This document shows, piece after piece, positions 32,917 through 40,163 of a stretch of 64,000 nucleotides of DNA. Location: the NCBI GenBank assembly GCA_963768975.1, contig CAVYKB010000002.1:155731-219730 (forward strand), given 5' to 3'. The translations under genes and the position numbers were made by a program. The notes below the pieces were generated by a model. It did not search any database and was not told the origin of the DNA. It saw only the letters and a list, made by a program, of their open reading frames with translations. The stretch's first letter is position 1, and each line of letters begins with the position of its first letter. The DNA is from CADCTB01 sp963768975. GTDB taxonomy: Bacteria; Actinomycetota; Acidimicrobiia; Acidimicrobiales; AC-14.

Positions 32917-33362
32917 TGATCACTCGAATGGAGAAGGAGATCGCGGCGCCGGCCGAGCTCGTCTGGCAGGTGTTCAGCGACGTGGAGCATTGGCCGGAGT
33001 GGACGGCGTCGGTGACCTCAATCACCGCCCTCGACGGCTCCGAGCTGCGACCGGGGGCCCGGTTCGAGATCCGCCAGCCCAAGTTCCCCAAGCTCGTGTG
33101 GACGGTCACCGAGGTCGAGGCCGGCGCCTCGTGGACCTGGGTCACGCACTCCCCCGGGGCGACGACGACGGCCAGCCATCACGTCCGGCCCGCCGGCGCC
33201 GACCGTACGGTGGTCTTGCAGGTCCTCGGCCAGCGGGGGCCGCTGGGCGGCCTCGTGGCCCGGCTCATGGCCGGCACCACCCGCCGGTACCTCCAGATGG
33301 AGGCCGACGGCCTCAAGGCTCGCAGCGAGGAACGCCGGCGGGCGGATGCCGCCGGCACGTGA
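32916..33362 (+). CDS. SRPBCC (START-like/polyketide cyclase) family protein
   Basis: The 148-residue product begins MITRMEKEIAAPAELVWQVF and continues SDVEHWPEWTASV, the standard START-like entry strand and helix. RFEIRQPKFPKLVWTVTEVE and a long C-terminal helix follow. These helix-grip proteins bind lipid-like ligands. The ATG overlaps a palindrome; a second ATG four codons on is possible. Its 3' end overlaps the TetR gene by 17 bp. Confidence 0.85.
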   Translation: MITRMEKEIAAPAELVWQVFSDVEHWPEWTASVTSITALDGSELRPGARFEIRQPKFPKLVWTVTEVEAGASWTWVTHSPGATTTASHHVRPAGADRTVVLQVLGQRGPLGGLVARLMAGTTRRYLQMEADGLKARSEERRRADAAGT

Positions 33363-33954
33363 CGACCGCCGGCGCCAGGAGCTCCTGGACGCCGTCATCG
33401 CCACCTGCGCCGAGGCCGGCGTGGGCAACCGCTCGCTCCGGGAGCTGGCCGAGGAGGTAGGGACCAGCCACCGCATGCTCATCCACCACTTCGGCTCCCG
33501 GGACCAGCTCATGGTCGCCGTGGTGCAGGAGGTGGAGCGCCGGCAGGCCGTCGCCCTTGCCGGCCTCGGGTCGGCGCCGGCGGAGGTGGTCGAGCGCATG
33601 TGGGCCCAGGTGAGCGACCCGGAGCTGTGGGGATTCGAGCGCCTGTTCTTCGAGTGCTACGCCCGGGGCGCGCAGGGCGAGGAGCCCTTCACCATGCTCG
33701 TGCCCTCCGCCGTCCATTCGTGGCTGGAGCTGGCGGCTCAGCACCCGGCCGGCGGCGACCCCGCCTTCAACCGGCTCGGGCTGGCCGTCATCCGTGGCCT
33801 CCTCCTGGACCTGGTGGCCACGGGCGACAGGGAGGCGGTCGGCCAGGCCTTGTCTCGGTTCGCAGGCCTGCTGGGTCCTGGCGATCAGCCGGCGGCCGCG
33901 CGCTCCAGCCCGTCGAGCACCAAGTCGAGCCCGAACTCGAACTCGTCGCCGTAG
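33346..33954 (+). CDS. TetR family transcriptional regulator
   Basis: The 202-residue product has an N-terminal HTH (~8-55): RRQELLDAVIATCAEAGVGN, SLRELAEEVGTSHRMLIHHF and GSRDQLMVAV. A helical ligand domain follows. Overlap with the SRPBCC gene and the palindrome before it suggest it represses the pair. The last ~70 bp (Ser/Pro-rich tail) overlap the convergent second TetR gene and encode no recognisable fold. Confidence 0.85.
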   Translation: MPPARDDRRRQELLDAVIATCAEAGVGNRSLRELAEEVGTSHRMLIHHFGSRDQLMVAVVQEVERRQAVALAGLGSAPAEVVERMWAQVSDPELWGFERLFFECYARGAQGEEPFTMLVPSAVHSWLELAAQHPAGGDPAFNRLGLAVIRGLLLDLVATGDREAVGQALSRFAGLLGPGDQPAAARSSPSSTKSSPNSNSSP

Positions 33955-34529
33955 TCGTAGCCGGGCTTGAGCACGTGCTCCACGGCCAGCTCGGTGAGAT
34001 GGGGGTACTCGTCGGTCGGCATGGAGGCCATGATCGCCTCGGCCAGCTCGGCCGTCTGCTCCCGAGTCTCGAACGGCAGCGTCGCCTCCTGGAGCGCGAA
34101 CCCATAGACGTAGCTGTCGACGGCCGACGCGGCATGCGCGGTCAGCTCGATGGAGAAGCCGGCCCGCCGGAAGCAGCCGAGGACAGCGTCGTGGTGGCGC
34201 AGCGTCGCCGGCCCGGGTGAGGTCCGGGACTCCATCAGGCCGATCGCCCACCGGTGGCGCCCCAGCGTCCGGCGGACGGCGATGGCCCGGTCCCGGATCG
34301 CCGCCTTCCAGGGCACGTCGGTGGCCGGCAGGCCGATCTCGGCGAAGACCAGGTCGACCATGCCGTCGAGGAGCTGGTCTTTGTTGGCCACGTGGTTGTA
34401 GAGCGACATTGCCTCCACCCCGAGCGCCTCGCCGAGCTTGCGCATGGTGAGGGCGTCCCGGCCGTGGGCATCGGCGAACGCCATCGCCGCCTGCAGCACC
34501 CGGTTCCTGGTCAGCGGGATCCTCACCAC
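33885..34529 (-). CDS. TetR family repressor of the classic TetR_C type
   Basis: The 214-residue product starts at a GTG preceded by AAGGAGAAAG. The HTH reads LGEALGVEAMSLYNHVANKD, and the ligand domain has WAIGLMESRTSPGPATLRHH and VDSYVYGFALQEATLPF, a TetR_C_1-type signature. It is divergent from an MDR dehydrogenase, with two identical 13-bp dyads between them, so it very likely represses both genes. Confidence 0.9.
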   Translation of the reverse strand: MVRIPLTRNRVLQAAMAFADAHGRDALTMRKLGEALGVEAMSLYNHVANKDQLLDGMVDLVFAEIGLPATDVPWKAAIRDRAIAVRRTLGRHRWAIGLMESRTSPGPATLRHHDAVLGCFRRAGFSIELTAHAASAVDSYVYGFALQEATLPFETREQTAELAEAIMASMPTDEYPHLTELAVEHVLKPGYDYGDEFEFGLDLVLDGLERAAAG

Positions 34530-34539
34530 GTCTTTCTCC

Positions 34540-34582
34540 TTGACGAACTTACAGTGTAAGCTTATACTACTTACAGTGTAAG
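34540..34582 (+). promoter_or_regulatory. Sigma-70-type promoter with two TetR operators
   Basis: TTGACG (34540-34545) and TATACT (34563-34568) are separated by exactly 17 bp, a near-consensus vegetative promoter toward the dehydrogenase gene at 34607. The dyad CTTACAGTGTAAG occurs twice, at 34548-34560 inside the spacer and at 34570-34582 just after the -10. Centres are 22 bp apart, two helical turns. A dimeric TetR on each site would block polymerase. Confidence 0.85.
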
Positions 34583-34606
34583 CTCACGGAGCAAGGGAGC
34601 CACGAG

Positions 34607-35629
34607 ATGAACGCTTCGACAGTCGAGCAGGCCAGCGCCACCGAGACCATGGACGCCATCGTCCAGGATGCCTACGGCGATGCCCCCGAGGAGGTGCTCC
34701 GGTTCACTCGGGTGGCCCGGCCGGTGATCGGCGACAAGGACGTCCTGGTCCGGGTGGCGGCGGCCAGCGTCGACCGGGGGACGTGGCACGTGATGGCCGG
34801 CCGCCCCTACCTCATGCGGGCCGCCGGCTTCGGGGTGCGGGCACCGAAGGCGCTCAACCCGGGCTTCAGCGTCGCCGGCACGGTTGTGTCCGTGGGCAAG
34901 GACGTCACGGGGTTCCAGCCGGGCGACGAGGTCTTCGGCGTCGCTGACAGCTCCTTCGCCACGTACGCGGTGGCCCGGCCGGCCAAGCTGACCCGCCGGC
35001 CCGCAACGCTCACATTCGAACAGGCGGCAGCCGTCCCGATCTCCGGGCTCACCGCCCTGCAGGCAGTGCGCGATCAGGGGAAGGTCCAAGCCGGCCAGAC
35101 GGTGCTGGTCATCGGGGCGTCGGGCGGGGTGGGCACCTTCGCCGTGCAGCTGGCCAAGGCGTTCGGCGCCGAGGTCACCGCCGTGGCCAGCACGGCCAAG
35201 CTCGACCTGGTCAAGGGTCTCGGGGCGGACCACGTCATCGACTACTCCCGGGAGGACTTCGCCGCCGGCGAACGCCGGTACGACGTCATCATCGACATCG
35301 GCGGCAGCAGCCCGCTCTCGCGCCTCCGGCGGGCGCTCACCCCTCGGGGCCGGCTGGTCATCGTCGGCGGGATGACCGACGGCCACTGGTTCGGCGGCGT
35401 CGACCGCCAGCTGCGAGCCCGGCTGCTCTCGCCGTTCGTGCGCCAGACGATGCGCACGTTCGTGTCGTCGGAGAACGCCGAGGACCTGGCCGTCCTGCGA
35501 GACATGATCGACGCCGGCAGCGTGACCCCGGCCATTGACCGCATCTACCCGCTGGCCGAGGTGCCGGCGGCCATCCGTCACCTGCTGCACGGGCGGGCCC
35601 GGGGCAAGGTCGTCGTCACCATGTCGTAA
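34607..35629 (+). CDS. Zinc-independent MDR family NAD(P)-dependent oxidoreductase
   Basis: The 340-residue product is a medium-chain dehydrogenase/quinone-oxidoreductase type. It has a GroES-like N-domain with KDVLVRVAAASVDRGTWHVM and GFSVAGTVVSVGKDVTGFQP, then VLVIGASGGVGTFAVQLAKA for NADP(H) binding and GLGADHVIDYSREDF. The Cys/His ligands of zinc alcohol dehydrogenases are absent, so quinone or enone reduction is more likely. GGGAG precedes the ATG by seven bases. It is controlled by the TetR promoter described at 34540-34582. Confidence 0.9.
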   Translation: MNASTVEQASATETMDAIVQDAYGDAPEEVLRFTRVARPVIGDKDVLVRVAAASVDRGTWHVMAGRPYLMRAAGFGVRAPKALNPGFSVAGTVVSVGKDVTGFQPGDEVFGVADSSFATYAVARPAKLTRRPATLTFEQAAAVPISGLTALQAVRDQGKVQAGQTVLVIGASGGVGTFAVQLAKAFGAEVTAVASTAKLDLVKGLGADHVIDYSREDFAAGERRYDVIIDIGGSSPLSRLRRALTPRGRLVIVGGMTDGHWFGGVDRQLRARLLSPFVRQTMRTFVSSENAEDLAVLRDMIDAGSVTPAIDRIYPLAEVPAAIRHLLHGRARGKVVVTMS

Positions 35630-35653
35630 TGGCGGGCCGTATCCTGGCCGCCC

Positions 35654-37315
35654 GTGGACACCGTTGCGCTCCCCACCCTCGACGCCGGCCAGCTAGCGGT
35701 CGTCGAGCCCTTCGGCGAGGCGCGTGACGTGGCCGTCGGCGACGTGCTGTACCGGGCCGGCGAATCGGCGGCGGATCCCTCGTGCAGCCGGCCCAGCTTC
35801 TACGTCGTTCTTGAGGGCGAGGTGGAGATCGTGCGCCCGGATGCCTCGGGCGACGTCCCCATCGCCGTCCACGGCCGGGGCCGGTTCCTCGGCGAGCTGA
35901 ACCTGCTCACCGGCCAGCGGCCCTACTTCACCGCCCGGATGGTGGCCGCCGGCCGCGTCCTGGAGATCCCGCCCCAGGCCTTCCACCGGCTGATGAGCTC
36001 GAAGACCGACCTGGCCAACATCATCTTCGCCGCCCTGACCGCCCGCCGGGCGCTCGTCGGTGACGGGGAGGCGGCCAAGGGCCTGAGCGTCGTAGGTTCC
36101 CGGTACTCCCAGGAGGCCATGGCGCTGCGCTCGTTCGTCACCCGGTCACAGGTGCCCCACACGTGGTTCGACGTCGACGACGTCGCCGACGCCGGCGCCC
36201 TCCTGGCCGGCTTGGGGCTGGCCGAGGCCGACCTGCCGGCGGTCAAGACCTCCACGACAGTCCTGCGCCGGACGACGCCGGGCGAGCTGAGCGAGCACCT
36301 CGGGCTGACGTTCCGTGCCGCGCCGGGCTTCCGCTTCGACATCGTCGTGGTCGGCAGCGGGCCGGCCGGGCTGGCCGCCGCTGTGTGCGGCGCCTCGGAG
36401 GGGCTCCAGACGGTGTCCATCGACGGCGTGGCCATCGGGGGCCAAGCCGGCACCAGCTCCCGGATCGAGAACTACGTCGGCTTCCCGAACGGCCTGTCGG
36501 GCGAAGAGCTGGCGTCGCGCGCCGCCATCCAGGCCCAGCGGCTGGGCGCCCGCCTGAACGCCCCCTGCCGGGCTGCGGCGCTCCAGGCCGAGAACGGCTT
36601 CCACGTCGTCACCCTCACCGATGGCAGTGAGATACCGACGAGGGCGGTGGTGATCGCCTCGGGGGCCCGCTACCGGCGGCTGGCGGTCGCCGACCTGGAG
36701 CGCTTCGAAGGGGCCGGCGCCTACTACGCCGCTACTGACCTCGAAGCCCGCAGCTGCGCCGGCGAGGACGTCGTGGTCGTCGGCGGCGGCAACTCCGCCG
36801 GGCAGGCCGCCATCTACCTCGCCCAGCAGGGGTGCCGGGTGAACCTCGTCGTGCGGGGCACCGACCTCAGCCGGAGCATGTCTCGCTACCTCATCGACCG
36901 GATCGTCAACGACCCTCGCATCGAGCTGTCACCGACCACCGAGGTGCGGGGCCTGGCCGGCGGGCAGTGCCTCGAGTCGGTGGTGCTGGAGCACACGCCC
37001 ACCGGCGAACAGCGCACGGTGCCCTGCGCCGGCCTGTTCTGCTTCATCGGGGCCGAGCCCGCCACCGCCTGGCTCCAGGACAGGCTGGCGCTCGACCACG
37101 ACGGGTTCGTGCTGACCGATCGCATGCTCCCCGAGTCGGCCCGTCTCGCCTCCTTCACCGGCCGCGACCCGCTCCCCTACGAGACGTCGGTGATGGGCGT
37201 CTTCGCAGTGGGCGACGTGCGCAGCGGCTCGATGAAGCGGGTGGCCACCGCCGTCGGCGAAGGATCGAGCGTCGTCCGGTCGGTGTACGAGCACCTGGAA
37301 ACGGCCGGGGCGTAG
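35654..37315 (+). CDS. cNMP-binding / glutaredoxin-like / thioredoxin-reductase-like fusion oxidoreductase
   Basis: The 553-residue product has a cyclic-nucleotide-binding domain (~5-125: FYVVLEGEVEIV, GRFLGELNLLTGQRPYFTA) and a glutaredoxin-like segment (~148-215: GSRYSQEAMALRSFV, VPHTWFDVDD) without a CxxC. A TrxR-like FAD/NAD module follows: GSGPAGLAAAVCGASEGL, GGQAGTSSRIENYVGFP, VVVGGGNSAGQAAIYLAQ and GVFAVGDVRSG. The CxxC of true thioredoxin reductase is missing (the region reads GAYYAATDLEARSC). It is a multidomain flavoprotein whose reductase substrate is unknown. The start is a GTG with weak ribosome binding. Confidence 0.88.
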   Translation: MDTVALPTLDAGQLAVVEPFGEARDVAVGDVLYRAGESAADPSCSRPSFYVVLEGEVEIVRPDASGDVPIAVHGRGRFLGELNLLTGQRPYFTARMVAAGRVLEIPPQAFHRLMSSKTDLANIIFAALTARRALVGDGEAAKGLSVVGSRYSQEAMALRSFVTRSQVPHTWFDVDDVADAGALLAGLGLAEADLPAVKTSTTVLRRTTPGELSEHLGLTFRAAPGFRFDIVVVGSGPAGLAAAVCGASEGLQTVSIDGVAIGGQAGTSSRIENYVGFPNGLSGEELASRAAIQAQRLGARLNAPCRAAALQAENGFHVVTLTDGSEIPTRAVVIASGARYRRLAVADLERFEGAGAYYAATDLEARSCAGEDVVVVGGGNSAGQAAIYLAQQGCRVNLVVRGTDLSRSMSRYLIDRIVNDPRIELSPTTEVRGLAGGQCLESVVLEHTPTGEQRTVPCAGLFCFIGAEPATAWLQDRLALDHDGFVLTDRMLPESARLASFTGRDPLPYETSVMGVFAVGDVRSGSMKRVATAVGEGSSVVRSVYEHLETAGA

Positions 37316-37335
37316 ACGATCTCGCCGTCGCCCGC

Positions 37336-37790
37336 ATGGCAGCCCGGCCGGCCGAGCGGTGGCCGGCGTGGGCCCAATCGGAGGAGACCCTCGCCGGGGC
37401 GGCACGTCTTCTCCGCCGCCTGCACGACGCGTCAGCGACCTTCGTGCCACCCGACGACGCTGCTTGGAGACAGCACGACTGCCCGGCTCTCGGAGCCAGG
37501 AGATCGTCTGTCACGGTGACGTTGGGCCGCACAACACCGTCTACCGCCACGGGATGCCGGTCGCCTTCATCGACTGGGACGGGATCCGACCCAACCGTCC
37601 TCTCGTCGAGTTCGGAGAGGCGGCGTGGCGCTTCGTGCCTCTGGCAAAGAGCAAGACGGCGTCGGCGGCCCGCGGCACGGCTACGGCGCGACCAACGCAC
37701 CGTCGTCGTGGTTATCGGCCCTCTCGCATCGGTGCCGATCACCTTGCCGAGCAGATCACCGACCTCCTCGATCCAGGGTCCTTAAAAACT
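37336..37790 (+). pseudogene. Phosphotransferase (APH-like kinase) relic with frameshift
   Basis: One frame reads AGAARLLRRLHDASATFVPP and DDAAWRQHDCP. Another, from ~37490, continues VCHGDVGPHNTVYRHGMPVA and FIDWDGIRPNRPLVEFGEAA, then WRFVPL. Together these are the catalytic loop (HGDxxxxN) and metal-binding IDWD of aminoglycoside-phosphotransferase-type kinases, split by a frameshift near 37475-37495. The N-terminal lobe is missing and the C-terminus degenerates after WRFVPLAKSK. No intact start is visible. A complete but divergent relative lies at 38306-39292. Confidence 0.78.
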
Positions 37791-37806
37791 GAGGACCGTG
37801 GGATGT

Positions 37807-38286
37807 CTAGGCGTTCGTGGCGCTCTCCGCCGCCCGTTTCAGGGCGGCGAGCGTCGCCCGGACGCCCTCCTCCATGTCCGCAGGCCGGTCCTTCACTCCT
37901 GTCGTAACCCGTGTGACGAGCCGGGAGCCGAAGCCGAGCGGCTTGGTCAGCTCGAACGACTCGGTCACCTGTACGCCCTCGGCGACCGGCTCGAAGCGGT
38001 AGCGCCAGACCGTTTCCGGCTTGGCCACCTTGCCGACCGCGAACGCGAACGCCCTCCCCGGCTGCGATTCGATGACCTCGCACGTCGTCGACCACCGGGT
38101 CCTGCCCTTGCGGTTGTAGCCCTTGAACCGCGCGCCGACCGCCGGGCCGGTGGCCCCGTCGATCCACTCGGCCCGCTCGGTCTCCGGACTCCACTCGCCC
38201 ATCCGCGTCACGTCGGTGACCATCGACCATACCCGGCCGGCGTCGGCCCGAACCACCACGCTGGCCTCTCTCGTGACGTTGCCCAT
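37807..38286 (-). CDS. SRPBCC family protein
   Basis: The 159-residue product begins MGNVTREASVVVRADAGRVW and continues SMVTDVTRMGEWSPETERAE, a START-like helix-grip protein. The ATG at 38286 has AAAGGA five bases upstream; an upstream ATG (38313) overlapping the previous stop is the alternative. It is the last gene of a four-gene minus-strand operon. The ligand is unknown. Confidence 0.85.
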   Translation of the reverse strand: MGNVTREASVVVRADAGRVWSMVTDVTRMGEWSPETERAEWIDGATGPAVGARFKGYNRKGRTRWSTTCEVIESQPGRAFAFAVGKVAKPETVWRYRFEPVAEGVQVTESFELTKPLGFGSRLVTRVTTGVKDRPADMEEGVRATLAALKRAAESATNA

Positions 38287-38305
38287 CGCTGTCCTTTCGG
38301 TCGTC

Positions 38306-39292
38306 TCACTCATCGACAAGACCCTGATCGAGAGTCATTTGTGCCTGCGCAACCCACCAGTTCAGATCGGCCCGCTCCCGGAGCTGCACGCCCGGGTCGG
38401 GATGCCCGGTGGCGTCCAGAGCCTTGTTCCACCCCAGGTCGACCAGCCCGGCGAAGAGCGCCAGCCGGAGGGCGACTTCGTCGTGGTCGTCGCCCCAGAG
38501 CGCCCGAACGTCGGCAACGATCTCGTCCCGGCTGGCGCGAACCTGTGACGCGTTGCCGTTGAGGAACAGGGCGAGCTCCAGCGCCGGCGGAGCCCACGTG
38601 GCGAGGTCCCAGTCGAGCAGCGTGACCTGCGCGGCCTCGAAGGCCACGTTGACCAACCAGAGGTCGCCGTGGATGAGGGTCGAGGCGCGACAGGACAATG
38701 GCCCGGCCAGCCGCCGCGGCCGGTCGAGCACGCCCATCACCGCGGCGACGACCTCCGGGCTGACGATCTCGGTGAAGCGCTCCCACCCCTGGAGCACCGC
38801 CAGAGGCAGCCGATGCCCGGAGGCCCGCTGCGCCTCCATACGGCTGGGGGCGAACAGCGACACCCGGTCGGCGAGGGGGACCAGCCCGGCGGGGGCGTCG
38901 CTCGCGAAACGCCGGTGCATGGTCGTCGCCGCCGTCCAGAGCTGCCGGCACTCCTCCCGCGAGATCGTCCGGTTCCATCCGACGACGGCGGGGCCCAGAT
39001 CGCGCATGACCAGGACAGTCTCGTCACCGTCCTGCCAGGACTCGACGAGGGCGTGTCCCAACCCCGGCGGCAGGCGGTCGAGCACGCCCGCCTGCCGCAG
39101 CCGGTGCTCCCGGGACACCGTGGCGCCGGTCATCCGCATGGCGATGTCGACCGACGGCGACGTGCGCTTGATGACCAGCCGGGTGCCGTCGTCGAGGCCG
39201 ACCCGCTCCAGGCGTGCCCCCGAACGCCCGTCATGACCGTCGAGCGGGACCCGCTCCACGATCCGGTCGAGCAGGCCGGCCACGGCGGTCAC
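38306..39292 (-). CDS. APH-type phosphotransferase
   Basis: The 328-residue product has an N-lobe with TRLVIKRTSPSVDI (ATP-binding Lys), the hinge ETVLVMRDLGPAVVG, the catalytic loop STLIHGDLWLVNVAF (HGDxxxxN) and metal-binding TLLDWDLATWAPP. It is a small-molecule kinase of the choline/aminoglycoside family. The GTG start overlaps the SnoaL stop (GTGA), indicating coupled translation. The substrate is unknown; the neighbours suggest natural-product or xenobiotic metabolism. Confidence 0.85.
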   Translation of the reverse strand: MTAVAGLLDRIVERVPLDGHDGRSGARLERVGLDDGTRLVIKRTSPSVDIAMRMTGATVSREHRLRQAGVLDRLPPGLGHALVESWQDGDETVLVMRDLGPAVVGWNRTISREECRQLWTAATTMHRRFASDAPAGLVPLADRVSLFAPSRMEAQRASGHRLPLAVLQGWERFTEIVSPEVVAAVMGVLDRPRRLAGPLSCRASTLIHGDLWLVNVAFEAAQVTLLDWDLATWAPPALELALFLNGNASQVRASRDEIVADVRALWGDDHDEVALRLALFAGLVDLGWNKALDATGHPDPGVQLRERADLNWWVAQAQMTLDQGLVDE

Positions 39293-39690
39293 CGGCGCAC
39301 CATGGGCGCCTCGACCGCCTGGCGGGCGATGGTGGCCGCGTCCCAGACCCCGGTGCAGTAGTTGAGGTGCTCGGTGATGGCCGTCCCGTCGGTGTGGAAG
39401 AGGTGGACCTCCCGCCATTGACGCTCCTCCCCGTCCTGCTCGAAACGCACCTCGAGTTCAACGACCACTCCGTCATCGGTCCGCGTCGCCCGCTGCCCCG
39501 TTACACGGCCGCTCCCGACGACGGGGGCGAGCTCCTCGGCAAGCGCGTGACGGATCGCCTCCCGTCCCTGGAGTTGGTAGCGCCACTGGGGGACGCTGAC
39601 GTCGAGAAGGGCGTCGGGCCGGTAAAGCTCCGCCAGCCCATCGAGGTCGAGGGCGGACAGCCGGGCGGTGATGAGCTCGGTGATCGTCAT
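39289..39690 (-). CDS. SnoaL-like (NTF2 fold) protein
   Basis: The 133-residue product has an NTF2-like cone fold pattern: ITELITARLSALDLDGLAEL, YRPDALLDVSVPQWRYQLQG, REAIRHALAEEL and EHLNYCTGVWD. Such proteins act as small cyclases, isomerases or binding proteins. It follows the cupin gene by 8 bp and is coupled to the kinase gene. Confidence 0.8.
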   Translation of the reverse strand: MTITELITARLSALDLDGLAELYRPDALLDVSVPQWRYQLQGREAIRHALAEELAPVVGSGRVTGQRATRTDDGVVVELEVRFEQDGEERQWREVHLFHTDGTAITEHLNYCTGVWDAATIARQAVEAPMVRR

Positions 39691-39698
39691 CGCGGGCG

Positions 39699-40091
39699 CT
39701 AGCTGGGCGCGCCGGCCCCGGTCATGGCAGCCAGGTTGGCCATGACGACGTCGATGGTCTTGGTGAACTCGTCGGTCGGGCTGAACTCGATGAGCTCGGT
39801 CCCGGCCGTGAACAGCGGCAGGTGGCCGGGGCCGACGGAGTAGGCCTCACCTGCGCCGATCACGTTCTCGGTCCCGTCGGCCAACCGGTACACGAGCGTG
39901 CCCCTGACCACCACACCCCAGTGCGGGCACTGGCAGCGGTCGTCGGGCAACCCTTGAAAGAGGGGCGCCGGGTCGGCGTCCTGGGTGTAGGTCTCGAAGC
40001 CGACCGTGGTGCCCTCGAGGTTCTCGTACCGGCCCTCGAAGCCTTCCATCTCATACACAGTCGATGTCTCGAGTTTGCCGATCTTGGCCAT
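39699..40091 (-). CDS. Cupin-like protein
   Basis: The 130-residue product has a single small beta-barrel signature: CPHWGVVVRGTLVYRLADGT with GEAYSVGPGHLPLFTAGTE. One His (PHW) is in the metal position but the full cupin HxH is absent. It is the first gene of the cupin-SnoaL-kinase-SRPBCC operon, starting at 40091. Function unknown. Confidence 0.75.
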   Translation of the reverse strand: MAKIGKLETSTVYEMEGFEGRYENLEGTTVGFETYTQDADPAPLFQGLPDDRCQCPHWGVVVRGTLVYRLADGTENVIGAGEAYSVGPGHLPLFTAGTELIEFSPTDEFTKTIDVVMANLAAMTGAGAPS

Positions 40092-40163
40092 TGGTGCCTC
40101 CCTTGGATTGGATGTTCATCCTGAAGGCGCGAGGATCGTCCTCACCGTTGCGAGGGCGATTCC

